This document shows, in pieces, positions 21,507 through 33,900 of a stretch of DNA of 64,000 nucleotides. The notes beneath the pieces are model-generated. The model did not search any database and was not told the origin of the DNA. It worked only from the letters and a program-made list of their open reading frames with translations. The stretch lies in assembly GCA_014607495.2 (NCBI GenBank), contig CP053172.1, positions 10,120,888 to 10,184,887 on the forward strand, in the 5' to 3' direction. The translations under genes were made by a program, and so were the position numbers. Origin of the DNA: Carposina sasakii (taxonomy: Eukaryota > Arthropoda > Insecta > Lepidoptera > Carposinidae). The stretch's first letter is position 1. Each line of letters opens with the position of its first letter.

Positions 21507-24500
21507 TGCTAGAGTTGTCTTACGACAAACAACCTTTTAAGATAAATTATGAATATCTCATAGAGAATGCACGCTCGATGCACGCACTCGGACTTAGTTC
21601 TCAGAAAGTAGGTCAAGCCGACATAAATCGCTACCAACATTTGCTCGATTTATCAACGTATCTTACTTACGAAGACGCCAAGCCCTTGGTCCTTATAGGC
21701 GCAGGCGATTGGTTTTTATCAACTAGTCGCGAAGTGAGGTACGGTAAACCATCGGAACCAGTCGCATCGCGTTCTCTCTTAGGATGGACTTTACATGGAT
21801 ATCTGCCGCGCAACTTGAAACGCGTGGATTATGTAAATAATTTGTTAGAATTAGACAATATTAACGTGTTATTGAAAGAACAATATAGCCTGGATTCGAT
21901 AGGGATAACCAAAACGCCCCCAAAAAATTCTCTGGAAGATCAACGGGCACTAGACATTCTCGAGGCAACCTCACACCGTCTCCCGTCGGGTCGTTACGAA
22001 GTAGGATTACCGTGGCGGCATTCAATGTACATATCTGTACCCGATAGTTACCCTCAAGCGTTCTCGCGATTGAAGTCTTTAGAAAAACAAAGGGCTAAAG
22101 ATGAAAAGTTCGCAGTGGCATATAAGCAGTTTGTCCAGGGAGTACTCGACAAAGGTTATGCTGAAGAATGCAGCCCAGATAGTTACCATTCTAAAAATAA
22201 TCAATCAAATAGGTTGATATGGTATTTACCGCATTTTGGTGTTTATCACCCTCAAAAAAACAAACTAAGGGTGGTTCACGACGCGGCTGCATCGACAAAT
22301 GGCGTAAGTCTCAATAGTTTACTTTTTTATTATTATTATAATCATTTATTTCATGTAATATAATTCAACACATATTTTGTTAGTAGTTTCTTATTCTATG
22401 TTAGTAGTAATATTTATTCATTCCATACCATTCGCTCTCGCATTATGAAGGCTTGGCTGTGAGTAGATGTACCATATGACAATGTTGCATGTACTCACAG
22501 TCAAACCTTTTGTCAAACATATTGAGGATGCTGTTGGGGCTAGCCCGGACGCGGCGCATCAGAGATGTGCACCTTTTCCGCATCACTGTGTAGAAACAGT
22601 CCATCCGAGCGTCGGCAAACATCCCTGATGCGCTACAGAACCGAGGTAGCCCCACCAACACCCGGAACGCGTTATTATATTGTATACGTAGGGCGTTGTA
22701 CTGCTTTTGCGTATGATTCGCCCATAAGGCGCTGGTGTACAAGTTAGTACAGTACGCTCGGAATAGTGTAAGTTTTACCTCCATGGAACAACGCGCAAAC
22801 CTGCGTGCTATCATGTTCGCTCTGACAGACAACGCCCTACGCTCTCTTTCCATGTCTGCATCATCCTTCATGTCCGAGGTAACAACATGACCTAGATATT
22901 TAAATTTGTTGACCCAATTTAGGGGCGTCCCCTTCAATCTAATAGGTGGAATACGGCTAGGACATTTCCCTCCGGCATGAAAGACCATACATTCACTTTT
23001 CTTTACGTTGTAAGTCAGGCCATGTTCTCGGGCATATTGCTCACATATACCTAATAGTTTCACTATGCCGCATGCCGACGCGCTCAGTAGCACCATATCA
23101 TCGGCATAGCTGATATTATTGACAGGAATACTGTCAATGTGACAGCCGATGCGGCTGCCACTGAGCTCGCCGATCAGCGCGTTTACATACAGGTTGAAGA
23201 GCTTGGGTGAGGTCACCCCCCCCTGCCTCACCCCGCACTCCATCCTGTATGGCTCAGAGTATGCATTCGCCCATCTCACTACATTGACCTGGTTATGATA
23301 CCAATATTTAAAGATATTGCAAATTTCAGTTGGAACGTTGATAGCTTCTAATTTTCGCCATAGAATATTATAACAAACCAGGTCAAATGCTTTTGAAAGG
23401 TCTAGGAAACAGGCATATACGGGTGTATCACGTTCAGTATAGTACTTGACAGTCTGCTTCAAACACAGTATAGCCGTCTCAGTGGAGAGTCCAGGTCTGA
23501 AACCGAATTGGTTGTCGTGTAGACTTAGATAACGATCTAGTTGCGCGCCAAGCAGACTGTCAAACACCTTAGCTATAACGGTAGCTAACGAGATAGGTCT
23601 ATAGTTAGACTTATCACATACGTCCCCCGTTTTGTTTTTCACAATTGGTACTACTACAGTTTTCATCATATTCGCAGGTAAGTATGAGTGTCCCATACAC
23701 AAATTGTACAACATGGCGAGGACTCGAGGCAAATGATGGCCCGCATACCTCAAGTGTTCCACGCTAAGGCCGTCATGGCCTGGAGACTTTCCGCGCGACA
23801 TAGATTGTATAGCTTCTCTTATATCTTTACCTACAAACCTAGTACTTAGTCCCAAACCAGTCGAACTCGCCCAACTCACCGGTTGCAGTGTCCTCAGTGG
23901 TGACTTAACTGTGAACAACTCCTTAAATAGGTTGGCTATATTTTCAAGGTCATTGACCCCTTCCACACTTATGGGTAAACTGGGATTGCCATTCAGTTTA
24001 TTAGTGGCCTTCCAAAAGCTACGGAAGTCATGTTCGGCATGCTTAGCTGTTAATATATCCATTCTGAGCTGTTCACTGTTATTCTGGCACCACTTTAAAC
24101 GCGATTTAAAAATTTTTCTGCTCTCATACATCTCGTTATACACATACCCCGCTGCTGGTTTACCATACGTAACCCAAACCTGAAATTTATTCCTAGCTAT
24201 CTCGTGAGCCTCCCGTACATGCCTGTTCCAGCCCACTACTGGCTTCTTCTTCCGGCGTACCTTCAGGTTACTACTGGCTACCGCGGCCTGACTTAACACA
24301 TTTACAATTCTAGTATACATAATGTCAATCAAAAGTTTATGGTCAATATTATTACACATATGGTCACAACAGGTAGAAAGTTCATATGGAAAATCAATTA
24401 ATCTCAATTTGTCATTACACAACCCACTATAAAGGTCAATCTGTTCAGGCTTACGCTCACCCCATATTAATTTATTATTATTACCATAGAATTGACTCAT

Positions 24501-27500
24501 TAAAGTCTTAGGTTTTATAATATCAAAGCTACATGTCAAAATTAAAGGAAAATGATCTGACCACAATACGTCATAGTCAATTTCTACACCTTGAATTGAC
24601 TGACACGCTGATTTCGTAACCACACAGTGGTCTAACCAACGTCTACATCCGTGTATTTCACTTATATAGGTGTAGGTGTCCGAGTTTAGCCCTAATATTT
24701 CTACGTCCACACAAACCCAGTTCTGATCGGTACAAAAATTAGATAGTTCGTCATAAAATTGTTCAGTCGGATGTGCATTGAAGTCACCTAGTACATAGAC
24801 TGACTCAATGCAATCATTGTTTATAATCGCGCTCACCTGGCTCAGGCAGTCCGTAAACTCAGTTAGGTTCCTCACTTCATCCGTTGGCATGTACACATTT
24901 ATCACTAAGAATGACCTTTGAGACACACACACTTTAATAGCACACAACCTCGGATTATCGCACTTAACGACCGACACGTTTTGAAAAATACGCTTATCCC
25001 ACAATAACGCAACTCCACCGTAAGGCCTACCGCGCAAAATTCCTGCCTCCATGTTTACTGCCGACGTTCCCGTACACGCGAAGTCCTGGTCAATGCTGCT
25101 TAGGTATTGAATATCATTTGGAAGTAGCCACGTTTCTTGCAAGGCAATTATACTAGATGATTGACACAATATTCTTATATATTCTGCTGATCTCTTTATA
25201 TTTTTGCAGTTAAAACTGACTAGTCTCGTACTATACATTATTAATTGAATTTTTAGTTGGTCCAGATTTGCTACAATCTTTATTAGGAATACTTTTTAGA
25301 TTTCGCGAGGGCCGCGTAGCTATCACTGGTGACGTCCGGGAGATGTTTCCACAGATTAAAATTCAAGAGAGTGATAGGGATGCGCAGAGGTTTTTGTGGC
25401 GCGGCGGAGACTCTACAGCCCCAGTAAAGGAATATAGAATGAGCTCGATGATTTTTGGTGCCGCTTCGAGTCCGTTTATTGCTGTATATATAAAAAATAA
25501 AAATGCCATGGAGTATGAAAGATCGCATCCTAAGGCAGTTCGTGAAATTATCGATAATCATTACATGGATGATTATATTAGTAGTTTCGATGATGTTGAC
25601 GAGGCAGCCAGCGTAGCGTCAGATGTATATACTGTACATAAGTTTTGTTGTTTTGAAATGCGAGCATGGATCTCAAATGACTCGAAGGCTCTGTTGGGCA
25701 TTCCAAAAATGTTGTGGGCTAATCCTGACATTGATGTTAGCCTGCCATCGGAGGTAAGTACCCTAGGGATTATTTGGAATCCTTCTGAGGATGTATTAAG
25801 ATTACGTATGGAATCTCCAAATGTCAACAATAATCTAACTAAACGAAGTGAATTATCACAAGTCATGAAGGTATATGACCCATTAGGATTTTTAGCTCCA
25901 ATTACCATACAGGGGCGAATTCTCATTCAAAAACTGTGGAGACAAGGCTTAGACTGGGATGACACACTACCTGAAACATTCGCTAATATGTGGAAAGAAT
26001 GGTTAGAAAGTCCAGAAGGGACACGCAACATAAAAATTCCCAGATGGTACGTCGGTTCCCATAATGTCAAGGACACCCAACTACATGTGTTTTGCGACGC
26101 TAGTGAAGAGGCCTACGCATGTGTGTCTTATTGGCGTTTCGAGTTTAATGATGGAGGTGTTAAACTAGCTTTAATAGCCAGTAAAGCACGCGTAACGCCT
26201 TTGAAACCGTCTACCATACCTAGGCTTGAGCTACAGGCTGCGTTGATAGCATCAAGACTTTCTAGGACAATTCAGGATAGTCATAGAATAAAACCGTCAT
26301 CGATTGTATATTGGACTGACTCGACAACAGTTCTGCAATGGTTACGTGGGGATGCTCGCCGGTATAAGCAGTTTGTAGCACATAGAGTTGGAGAAATAAC
26401 CGAGACTACGAACGTTGCAGACTGGCATTGGGTTCCCGGGGCTCTTAATGTAGCAGATGATGCTACGAGATCCAATGTCGCAATAACTAACTTGTCCCAT
26501 AGGCGGTTTGTAGGTCCGTCCTTTCTCCTAAGTCCTCCTGAGGATTGGCCGAAAGAACCTATTAGAGAGATCACGCCAACTCCAGAGTTAAAAAGCGAGT
26601 TGGTGCGATATCTAGCACAAGATGCAAGTCATGATTATGACATACCCATACCAGACCCAAGTCGCTTCAGTATCTGGTCTAGACTTCTACGAGCTACTGC
26701 ACGATTTATAGTAGGCGCGAGAACTTTCAGATCATTTATTCGAAAACCGTTATGCCCAAATTCTAAATTATTTACTAATCAAGTTTTCTCTAAACAGGTA
26801 GTAGCAGAAGACATCATCCTAGCAGAGAGATTGTTAATATCTCAAATACAAAAGGATTGTTTCTCTAAAGAGTTAATGGCTTTGAACTCCTTGCAAGTCT
26901 TACCTAAAGACAGTCGCCTTTCTTCCCTCGCCCTGAAGATCGACGAAGGTCTTTTTTTTTAAACTGGACTCTCGGATAAAGAATGCGCCTGATACAAATG
27001 AAACGCAGAAACACCTAATTGTGTTGGACGGTGATCATCCACTCGTCCGGATGTTAATTAAGGATTATCATATAAGGGCTGCTCACGGCTTCAATGAAAT
27101 GATTTTTAATGAATTACGACAGCGCTTCTGGATTCTGCGAGGAAGAACCGCTATTAAGACGGTTTCCAAGCAATGTCTGCAATGTAAAAAGCGGAAATTA
27201 AAACCAAACATCCCACCAATAAGCGATCTCCCCAAGGAAAGGCTGGAACACCACAGACGCCCGTTTACTAACGTAGGGCTAGATTATTTTGGACCTATCG
27301 AGATCTCTATTTTAAGGCGAAGAGAGAAGAGATATGTAGCACTCTACACTTGTTTGGTATCCCGAGCAGTTCACCTAGAAATCGTCGCGAGTCTGACTAC
27401 CAGCGCCGCCATTATGAGCTTACGCCGACTAATTGCTAGACGTGGGAGCCCGTCTAAAATATTCTCCGACAACGGGACAGCATTTGTTGGCGCTGAGCGG

Positions 27501-28194
27501 GAGCTGAAAGCATTATTTGGTCAACAAGTAGAGGACTTCGCCGCCAATAATAAAATTGTGTGGCAGAAGGTGGATCGTATCCCCTGGAGTTTTATCCCAC
27601 CGGTTTCACCTTTCATGGTAGGTGCATGGGAGCGGATGGTGCGAACAGTGAAACAGGCTCTGCGCGCTACGCTTAAGGAAAAGATGCCGAAAGAGGAGGT
27701 TTTGCACACTTTCTTACTAGAAGCCGAAGCCATTGTTAATTCACGCCCATTGACGGTATGTACCTGTCGCAGCGGACGCACCGGAAGCCATAACCCCCTT
27801 CCACTTCTTGATCGGATCGTCGTCCAACACAAACTGGTACGCGAACCACCTGGACGATAGTGAGTTACATCGGCACAATTGGAGGAGCGTGCTGCGATTA
27901 GCAGACCACTTTTGGTCTCGTTGGGTCCGAGAGTTGCTACCCACACTGATGCCGAGGAAGACTGCAGCGGCAGCCACCCCGAAGGTGGAGTGGAAGGAAG
28001 GCGACATAGTGCTGGTTGTGGACTCATCTTTGCCCAGGGGAGTCTGGCCCATAGGCAAAATTATTAAGTTATACCCTGGGCTAGATGGGCACGTACGAGT
28101 GGTGGATGTGGCCATTAAGGGGGGTGTTTTGAAGAGGCCAATCCGCAAGTGTGTGCCACTCGTTGTGGGTGAGCAGGCAGTCGCCACTCACTGA
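21507..28194 (+). pseudogene. BEL/Pao pol, 5'-truncated, split by a LINE and frameshifted
   Basis: Part 1 (21507-22325) holds the end of the protease region and the RT lead-in: LLGWTLHGYLPR, RYEVGLPWRH, WYLPHFGVYHPQ, LRVVHDAAAS. A LINE interrupts until about 25252. Part 2 (25252-26962) has the RT catalytic HYMDDYI, then RNase H (DSTTVLQWLRG). A frame change at a T run (26951-26959) leads to part 3 (about 26960-27860), the integrase: LQCKKRK, D in GLDYFGP, D in SDNGTAF, E in WERMVRT. A second frame change near 27757 leads to the C-terminal chromatin-binding part (WKEGDIVLV, GVWPIGKI) ending at 28194. Gag and the start of the protease are missing; sequence left of 21507 is the capsid-like ORF. 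Confidence 0.92.
22443..25238 (-). CDS. LINE inserted in BEL/Pao: endonuclease plus reverse transcriptase ORF
   Basis: Uninterrupted 931-residue ORF. The N-terminal endonuclease has LQETWLL, NVYMPTDE, LGDFNAHP and WSDHFPLI, all catalytic positions present. The reverse transcriptase has NYRPISLATVIAKVFD, GFRPGLSTE, LDLSKAFDLV, VRQGGVTSPKLFN and SYADDMVLLSA. The C-terminal part is Arg/Cys-rich (RFARCSM, MRKRCTSLMRR). GGVTSPKLFNLYVNAL suggests a Rex1/CR1-related or RTE-like clade; not resolved. The insert spans about 22326-25251. Its 3' tail is AAT-rich (22326-22345) and its 5' end lies about 13 bases before the ATG, so it is either 5'-truncated at the ORF start or has no ORF1. An intact frame suggests a young insertion. 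Confidence 0.92.
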   Translation of the reverse strand: MYSTRLVSFNCKNIKRSAEYIRILCQSSSIIALQETWLLPNDIQYLSSIDQDFACTGTSAVNMEAGILRGRPYGGVALLWDKRIFQNVSVVKCDNPRLCAIKVCVSQRSFLVINVYMPTDEVRNLTEFTDCLSQVSAIINNDCIESVYVLGDFNAHPTEQFYDELSNFCTDQNWVCVDVEILGLNSDTYTYISEIHGCRRWLDHCVVTKSACQSIQGVEIDYDVLWSDHFPLILTCSFDIIKPKTLMSQFYGNNNKLIWGERKPEQIDLYSGLCNDKLRLIDFPYELSTCCDHMCNNIDHKLLIDIMYTRIVNVLSQAAVASSNLKVRRKKKPVVGWNRHVREAHEIARNKFQVWVTYGKPAAGYVYNEMYESRKIFKSRLKWCQNNSEQLRMDILTAKHAEHDFRSFWKATNKLNGNPSLPISVEGVNDLENIANLFKELFTVKSPLRTLQPVSWASSTGLGLSTRFVGKDIREAIQSMSRGKSPGHDGLSVEHLRYAGHHLPRVLAMLYNLCMGHSYLPANMMKTVVVPIVKNKTGDVCDKSNYRPISLATVIAKVFDSLLGAQLDRYLSLHDNQFGFRPGLSTETAILCLKQTVKYYTERDTPVYACFLDLSKAFDLVCYNILWRKLEAINVPTEICNIFKYWYHNQVNVVRWANAYSEPYRMECGVRQGGVTSPKLFNLYVNALIGELSGSRIGCHIDSIPVNNISYADDMVLLSASACGIVKLLGICEQYAREHGLTYNVKKSECMVFHAGGKCPSRIPPIRLKGTPLNWVNKFKYLGHVVTSDMKDDADMERERRALSVRANMIARRFARCSMEVKLTLFRAYCTNLYTSALWANHTQKQYNALRIQYNNAFRVLVGLPRFCSASGMFADARMDCFYTVMRKRCTSLMRRVRASPNSILNMFDKRFDCEYMQHCHMVHLLTAKPS

Positions 28195-28220
28195 CTGTGC
28201 TCTGCACCAGGGGCCCAGGA

Positions 28221-28286
28221 TGTTGGCGACTGCTTGGTCGCGTTCCTTTTTATATGAATATTTCTATTTTTTAACTGATTTTGTCA
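28221..28286 (+). repeat. Start of a BEL/Pao 3' LTR (truncated)
   Basis: A purine-rich tract (CCAGGGGCCCAGGA) follows pol, then TGTTGGCGACTGC, a plausible LTR start. It runs only about 65 bases before hAT-derived sequence begins, so the LTR is cut off. Confidence 0.4.
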
Positions 28287-28301
28287 AAATTGTTGTTTTA
28301 C

Positions 28302-28349
28302 ACTGTCAGAAGAAAATTTGTTGCAAATGGTCGATTTTATGTTATATTT
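28302..28349 (+). repeat. 48-bp inverted repeat, right copy
   Basis: Exact inverse of 19938-19985, hAT-derived. Similarity stops abruptly on both sides. From 28350 to 28590 I see no gene. Confidence 0.9.
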
Positions 28350-28595
28350 TCATTTACAATATAGTTTTACCTTGAATCGGGTTTTCATTGTAGTAGGCTT
28401 ACCAGAAACCTTAACACATCATATCATCTAAGTAATAGGCTTGTGTCCTAAAATGTAATTAGTGGTTCATTCTTTTCTTTCTTACATATATATCAGAAAT
28501 AAGTTAATATTTCTACAATAATCAATCACTAACATAATTATTTACGGTTTTTAAAAAACCTGTTCGAATATTTCATGAAAACGCTCTAAACTGTC

Positions 28596-30887
28596 ATGGC
28601 GTCTTCAATGACGTCATTCAGTGCGTCCAAACCAAAACAAACCGTGAACGTGAATACTTTTTTTACATTTAATAATTTAAAAATGAATTCCATGTTTTAT
28701 AAGTATTGTGTAGTGCCTGAGTGTAAAAGCACAAGTGTAATGACACCAAACAAATTGTTTGTAAGAGTTCCCATGAATGAACAAATACGGAGAAAGTGGT
28801 TAAAACTTGCACGGAGAGATGATGCCCGTATTTTGTCTGTAGATTCAAGAATGTACTTTTGCGAAGATCATTTTGATGTAAGTATTTAAACAAAGATGAC
28901 TTTCCAGTCCCTGTACCTATATTACAATGAAAAAAACACTTTGTAAATGTAGCTATTAAATTATTTGAGGTTATTTTGATTCTGACTTAATTTTGTACTA
29001 ACTGATGTAATCTGAGATTTTATGTTGTAGGTATCATTGTTAAATACAGGTTATTGTTATTTTTCTAGATGCCAAACGATATGACGAATTTTATGGAGTA
29101 TCAAATCATGGGAAAAGTATCAAAGATACTTATGAAATCAGGTTGCATTCCAACAAAGTTTGAGTGCCAAGAAGACAGAAGAAAACGAATGAGCAGCATC
29201 ATAGAACGGCCATACATTGTAAAGAAACAAAGAACTGAGACCATTGCAGAGTGTCTAAATGAATATAATACAAGTTGTACAACAAGTTCATCTCTAGAAG
29301 ATACTTCTAATATCATTTCAAGTGAGTCTACCTAACATATAAAACAAGTAGTTCAGAGTACAAGTACCAATAGTTACATTACTTTTATCATTTCTAATTT
29401 TATAATTCTAACCAAATAGTTGGTTCATACATGAATTTCAAATATTAATGTTACCTACTAAATGTCATATTTTTTATAAAGTTAAAGTTTATTTTGATAA
29501 TAAATACTGTCAGAATCTTTATAGCCCCGTGTGTTGTGTATACTATAATACTTACCTCTAGATTAGACTGTGTATTATAAATATCCTTGTTTGTAGTATG
29601 ATCCGTCTCTGTGCTATATGATTAAATAAATAAATATTTTTAGATTGCAAGTTGGGTGAAGAAAATGTCCAAGAAGTTATAAGTAAAACATCAGACAAGT
29701 TTGTTCAAGCCTTAATAACACCAAAATTCAGAAGTAAAGCTGTGCAAGCTGGAGCGAAGTACAAAGATCAGGAATTGTCACCATTGAAACCATCGCTAGT
29801 ATCAAGTTTCACATCCTCATTCAAAGTTAAGACTTTCAAGAAATCAAGACCTGCGGAGACGGGTAAAATAACAAGAAATATATTTACCGAGGATGAGCCC
29901 TCAGATGGTGAAATTTCTCTATACTCAGGAGGTATCAGGAGTCACTCACCTTCTGTGCATTCACTGCAAACCAAATCATCTTCTGACTGCAGCGAAATAC
30001 TTGAAGATTACAAGAAACAACAACAAGCTACGGAGACTCTATCGAACACATTAAAAAAGATAGAGAAGAAGCCTCGATTGTACATTGGTCTTTCAAAAAC
30101 TTGTTATTACTTGATTGACATTATTCAGGAGACTTTAAATATTCCCAAACATCATATATTATTATGTTTACATAAAATTAGGTTGGATAATACATTTAAT
30201 CAACTGGCAGATGATTATGAGAATACTCCATCATATTTAAGTAAGGTGTTTAATAAAAATATACCATTAATAGCCAGTGTTATGCGTTCTTTTATTGTTA
30301 ATCTTGACAGTGAAATGACTAAAAAAAACTTACCTATATCATTTAGACATAATTTTCACAATGCCAGTTGTATTATTGACTGCCTTGAAATTGAAGTGCA
30401 GAAGCCATCCAAAGCAGTAAATCAAGCCCTAACTTGGTCTGACTATAAAAAGGCCAATACAATTAAATACCTAATATCCTGTACACCCAACGGATTAATA
30501 AATTATATTTCTCCTGGGTTTGGGGGCAGAACAACAGACACTTTATTAGTAGAATCATGTGATTTTATAAAAACATTAAAGCCTGGTATGTGTGTTTTAG
30601 CAGATAGAGGTTTCAAGCATGTTGAACAATATCTGCATAAGTCAGGAGTTACATTGATAAGACCTCCAAGTGTTGAAAGTGGAGTGAAAATGACTAAAAA
30701 TGATGCAAAGTTAACTAAACAGATAGCCAGCATAAGGATACATATAGAGCGTCTAATACGTCGTTTACGAGAATTTTGTATGCTAAAACCACATGCATGT
30801 ATAAATTTTAATTTTATTAAAATACTAGATGATATTATAATTATAGCATGCGGTTTAGTTAACTTACAAGACTCTTTGATAAAATAA
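28596..30887 (+). CDS. ISL2EU-type transposase with N-terminal THAP domain, three exons
   Basis: Exon 1 (ATG 28596, or 28683/28692, to 28877) carries most of a THAP zinc finger: C-V-V-P-E-C, VRVPMNEQIRRKW, YFCEDHFD at donor GTAAGT. Exon 2 (29069-29321) finishes it (KSGCIPTKFEC) and ends at GTGAGT. Exon 3 (29644-30887) is the DDE nuclease: D in IDCLEIEVQKPS, WSDYKKANTIKYLIS, GFGGRTTDTLL, D in LADRGFK, E in RIHIERLIRRLRE. Phase is kept at both junctions and no stop or frameshift is visible, so the gene could be functional. The THAP finger would bind the element's ends. A convergent YqaJ-nuclease gene lies 81 bases downstream, the usual partner in this group. Confidence 0.9.
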
Positions 30888-30968
30888 AACAACTAATACA
30901 AAAAATTGTTTTTTATTAAGATCCCATAACAAATATTATACCTATCCTATGATAAAAATAACACAATC

Positions 30969-33900
30969 TTATATTACACTCTTATATAATAAAGGATATA
31001 TATTATTTTTCCAAAATAAGACTAACTTTTCACTGATATTTTGTACATATTTATGATCAAATGGCACATTTATAATTTCCACTTGTTTATTTTTAACATA
31101 GTCAGGGTCAGCTACACAAAAGTATCCACTTTTCATTGCTGTTAGGTACATTTGCAGCTGCATCTGAGCATTACATCTCTCTGAAGGCTGGCCATCCCAA
31201 CTAATATTATAAATGCGAAAGTAACTCTGTCTGTCTGTCTGTCTGTTACGCTTTCCCGCTTAAACCTCGCAACCGATTTTGATGAAATTTGGCACAGACA
31301 ATCTTTAGACCCTGAGACAGAACATAGGCTACTTTTTATTTCGAAAAAAAGGGATGAAGGGGTTGAAATAGAGGTTGAAAGTTTGTATGGGATTTCTTAA
31401 TTTTAAAAGATAAAACCATGAAACTTTATATTTAAGCACTTGATAAGAAATCATTAAACATTTGTTCTAGCATTTTTGAAATTTCGACCAGCTAAGGGGT
31501 GAAATAAGGGTTGAAAGTTAGTATGCAAGTTCGTCAAATATCACGTCATAAGAAACAAAAAATCGTTTGTTCTAGCATTTTGAAATTTTTACCAGTTTGG
31601 GGGTGAAATAGGGGTTGAATTGAAGATAAGACCATGAATCTTGGTACGTAGGTCTCAAAGGATGTGCAGAATTTTTCTACAAACGGAATTCCCGAAATTC
31701 GAACGGAACGGATTCGGAACTGGAACTACAAAGCCAAACTTTTTGTATACGAAATCTTAATCACTGAACCTAGGAACATGTAATTTAGAAGTTTTGGGTG
31801 TATCAAGTTACAAAAAAGTTCGCTTTTGAAGTTTAAATTCCTTTTAACGAATACTCTGCATCGCCGCCGCTGCCGTCGGTCGTCGTCGCGCACATTCGCC
31901 GAAGTGTGGCGGCATCTGCGGCAGGCAACGGCGCGGCGCTGTCGTGTGGTGGGGGAGCGCACGAATCTAACTATGCCTACCCGAACGGGCAGACACGTGA
32001 GGGCAGACGTCGTTGTCGGACGCATGCGATTAGAGAAATTTGCGCTATAGAGAATTACATTTTTCGATCCAGTAAAATTATTTTTTTTTGTTTCGTATAA
32101 CTTTTTAAGTGTTTTTTATTAATTAGGTCCTGTAAATTAATTTTGTACATACTTGATATTTCTTTTAGTTCATAGTTAAAAGTAGGTAAGATATATTTAA
32201 TATAGCCGTAAAACAAAAGTTCTTTTACGCGCATACAAGTTGCTTCAAGAGTAACCAGGGGTAGCCGTTTTTATGGAGCGTTTTTTGGCAAGTCTAAAAT
32301 TGTGATTTTGAAATCGTTATATCTCAGAAAGTTTTCAAGCTACCGAAGTTTTTCTTTCACAAATTTTTCTTTTCAAACTGTCAACTACCCATTATTGAAA
32401 TAGTGTTTTGAAAGGGCAATTTTGTAATGGCACTGATCTTATTGAGATTTTATTCCTACCACATAGGTATAGATATTATGTACCTTATGTACTATATTTT
32501 ATGCAATAAAGAATTATTATTATTATTATTAGGGCTGATTTGGGTAACCTTTAAATCCAGCTTTGATAATAATCACCGTTTAGTAGTTTATTCGTCATAA
32601 ACATAACTGACAGAACTTATAAACAGTTACCTACTCTCTGATTCACGTATAATTTGTCACATTTGTTAGATTAATGTCATATTAACAAATTGATGCTCTA
32701 AAACAAAGACACATTTCTCTAAAGTAGGGACTATGATTCGTTAAATCTTCTATACATATAATAAAAATGTAACGGGTCGCTGTCTGTACATGGAAGATAT
32801 ATGAGAAAAAATATTATAGGAGACCTTTATCCACGCAATAGTACCCAAAAGAATGATTTTTGGGATTTTTGTCTCTTTGTCGGTTTGTCTGTGCGTTTGT
32901 GCACGCTAATCTCAGAAACGGCTGAACCGATTTCGATGCAGTTTTCAGGAATATATTGTGACAGGTCCCACTTAACGTATAGGCTACTTTTTATCCCGGG
33001 AAAATGTTTTTATCCCGGATAATTTCGACATTTTATTTTTTCTGTAGTCCACGCGGACGGAGTCGCGGTCGTCCACTAGTTGTATATATAGTTTTTATAA
33101 CTTTTGGCACTTATGGGACATTTTATTTCAACAATATTGCCATCACATAATCCGTCTGGAGAGCCAGCGATCATGGGGTAATGACTACTCAATACAAGAC
33201 CGCACTTGGTAATATTTTTTTTTAGCATATCTTCCACGGTTCTTCTCACTTGATCTTCAAGCACACGGCCCCGTTTCATATGTTTGGTTTCTGGAATTTT
33301 TCCACCTAGTATCAAAGATACAAGTGTACCGTCAGCTGTTTTGCAACGACTAACTTCATATGCCTTTGATGCGGTTATCCGGCCATACCTTAATTCAAAC
33401 CAGAGATTGCTTTTGGATTGCTCTATTGTTTCTTCTTTAACCTTCTCAATTAGAGCTGTTGTAATGATAACATTGCTCAAAAATGTATCAACACATTTCT
33501 CTTTATATTTTAGCATAAGCTGATGCATTGAAAGTGCTTCAGTTTCGCTTGGAGAATAATTGGGTTGATATCTTAAAAGCTCGCAGTCATGCACTTTTCT
33601 TTTCCTTCCTTCTTCTATGAATTTTGCCAGAACTATGTTATTTGCTGGCAATAAGGGGCTGCTCTTTGACAGTTGTTTGGTCGTGATTGATTTCAAAGTA
33701 CTGCCAACTCTAGACAACTTTGATTTTTTCCAATAGCACTCGGTTGATGTACAAGAAGGCTCCTCGCTACGACGGTGAACCCAAAATAAAAAAGCGATTG
33801 CGTGTTTGCAACCACCTCTTGAAGCAACACAGTCCTCACATACTACTGAAACAATCACATCATCTTCTTCATCAATAATCAGGGTGCATCCATATAGTTT

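Noticed and set aside
31858..32080. Overlapping Arg/Ala-rich ORFs on both strands
   Set aside because: They arise from a short GC-rich block lacking stops inside a Helitron-like insert; no domain or consistent frame.
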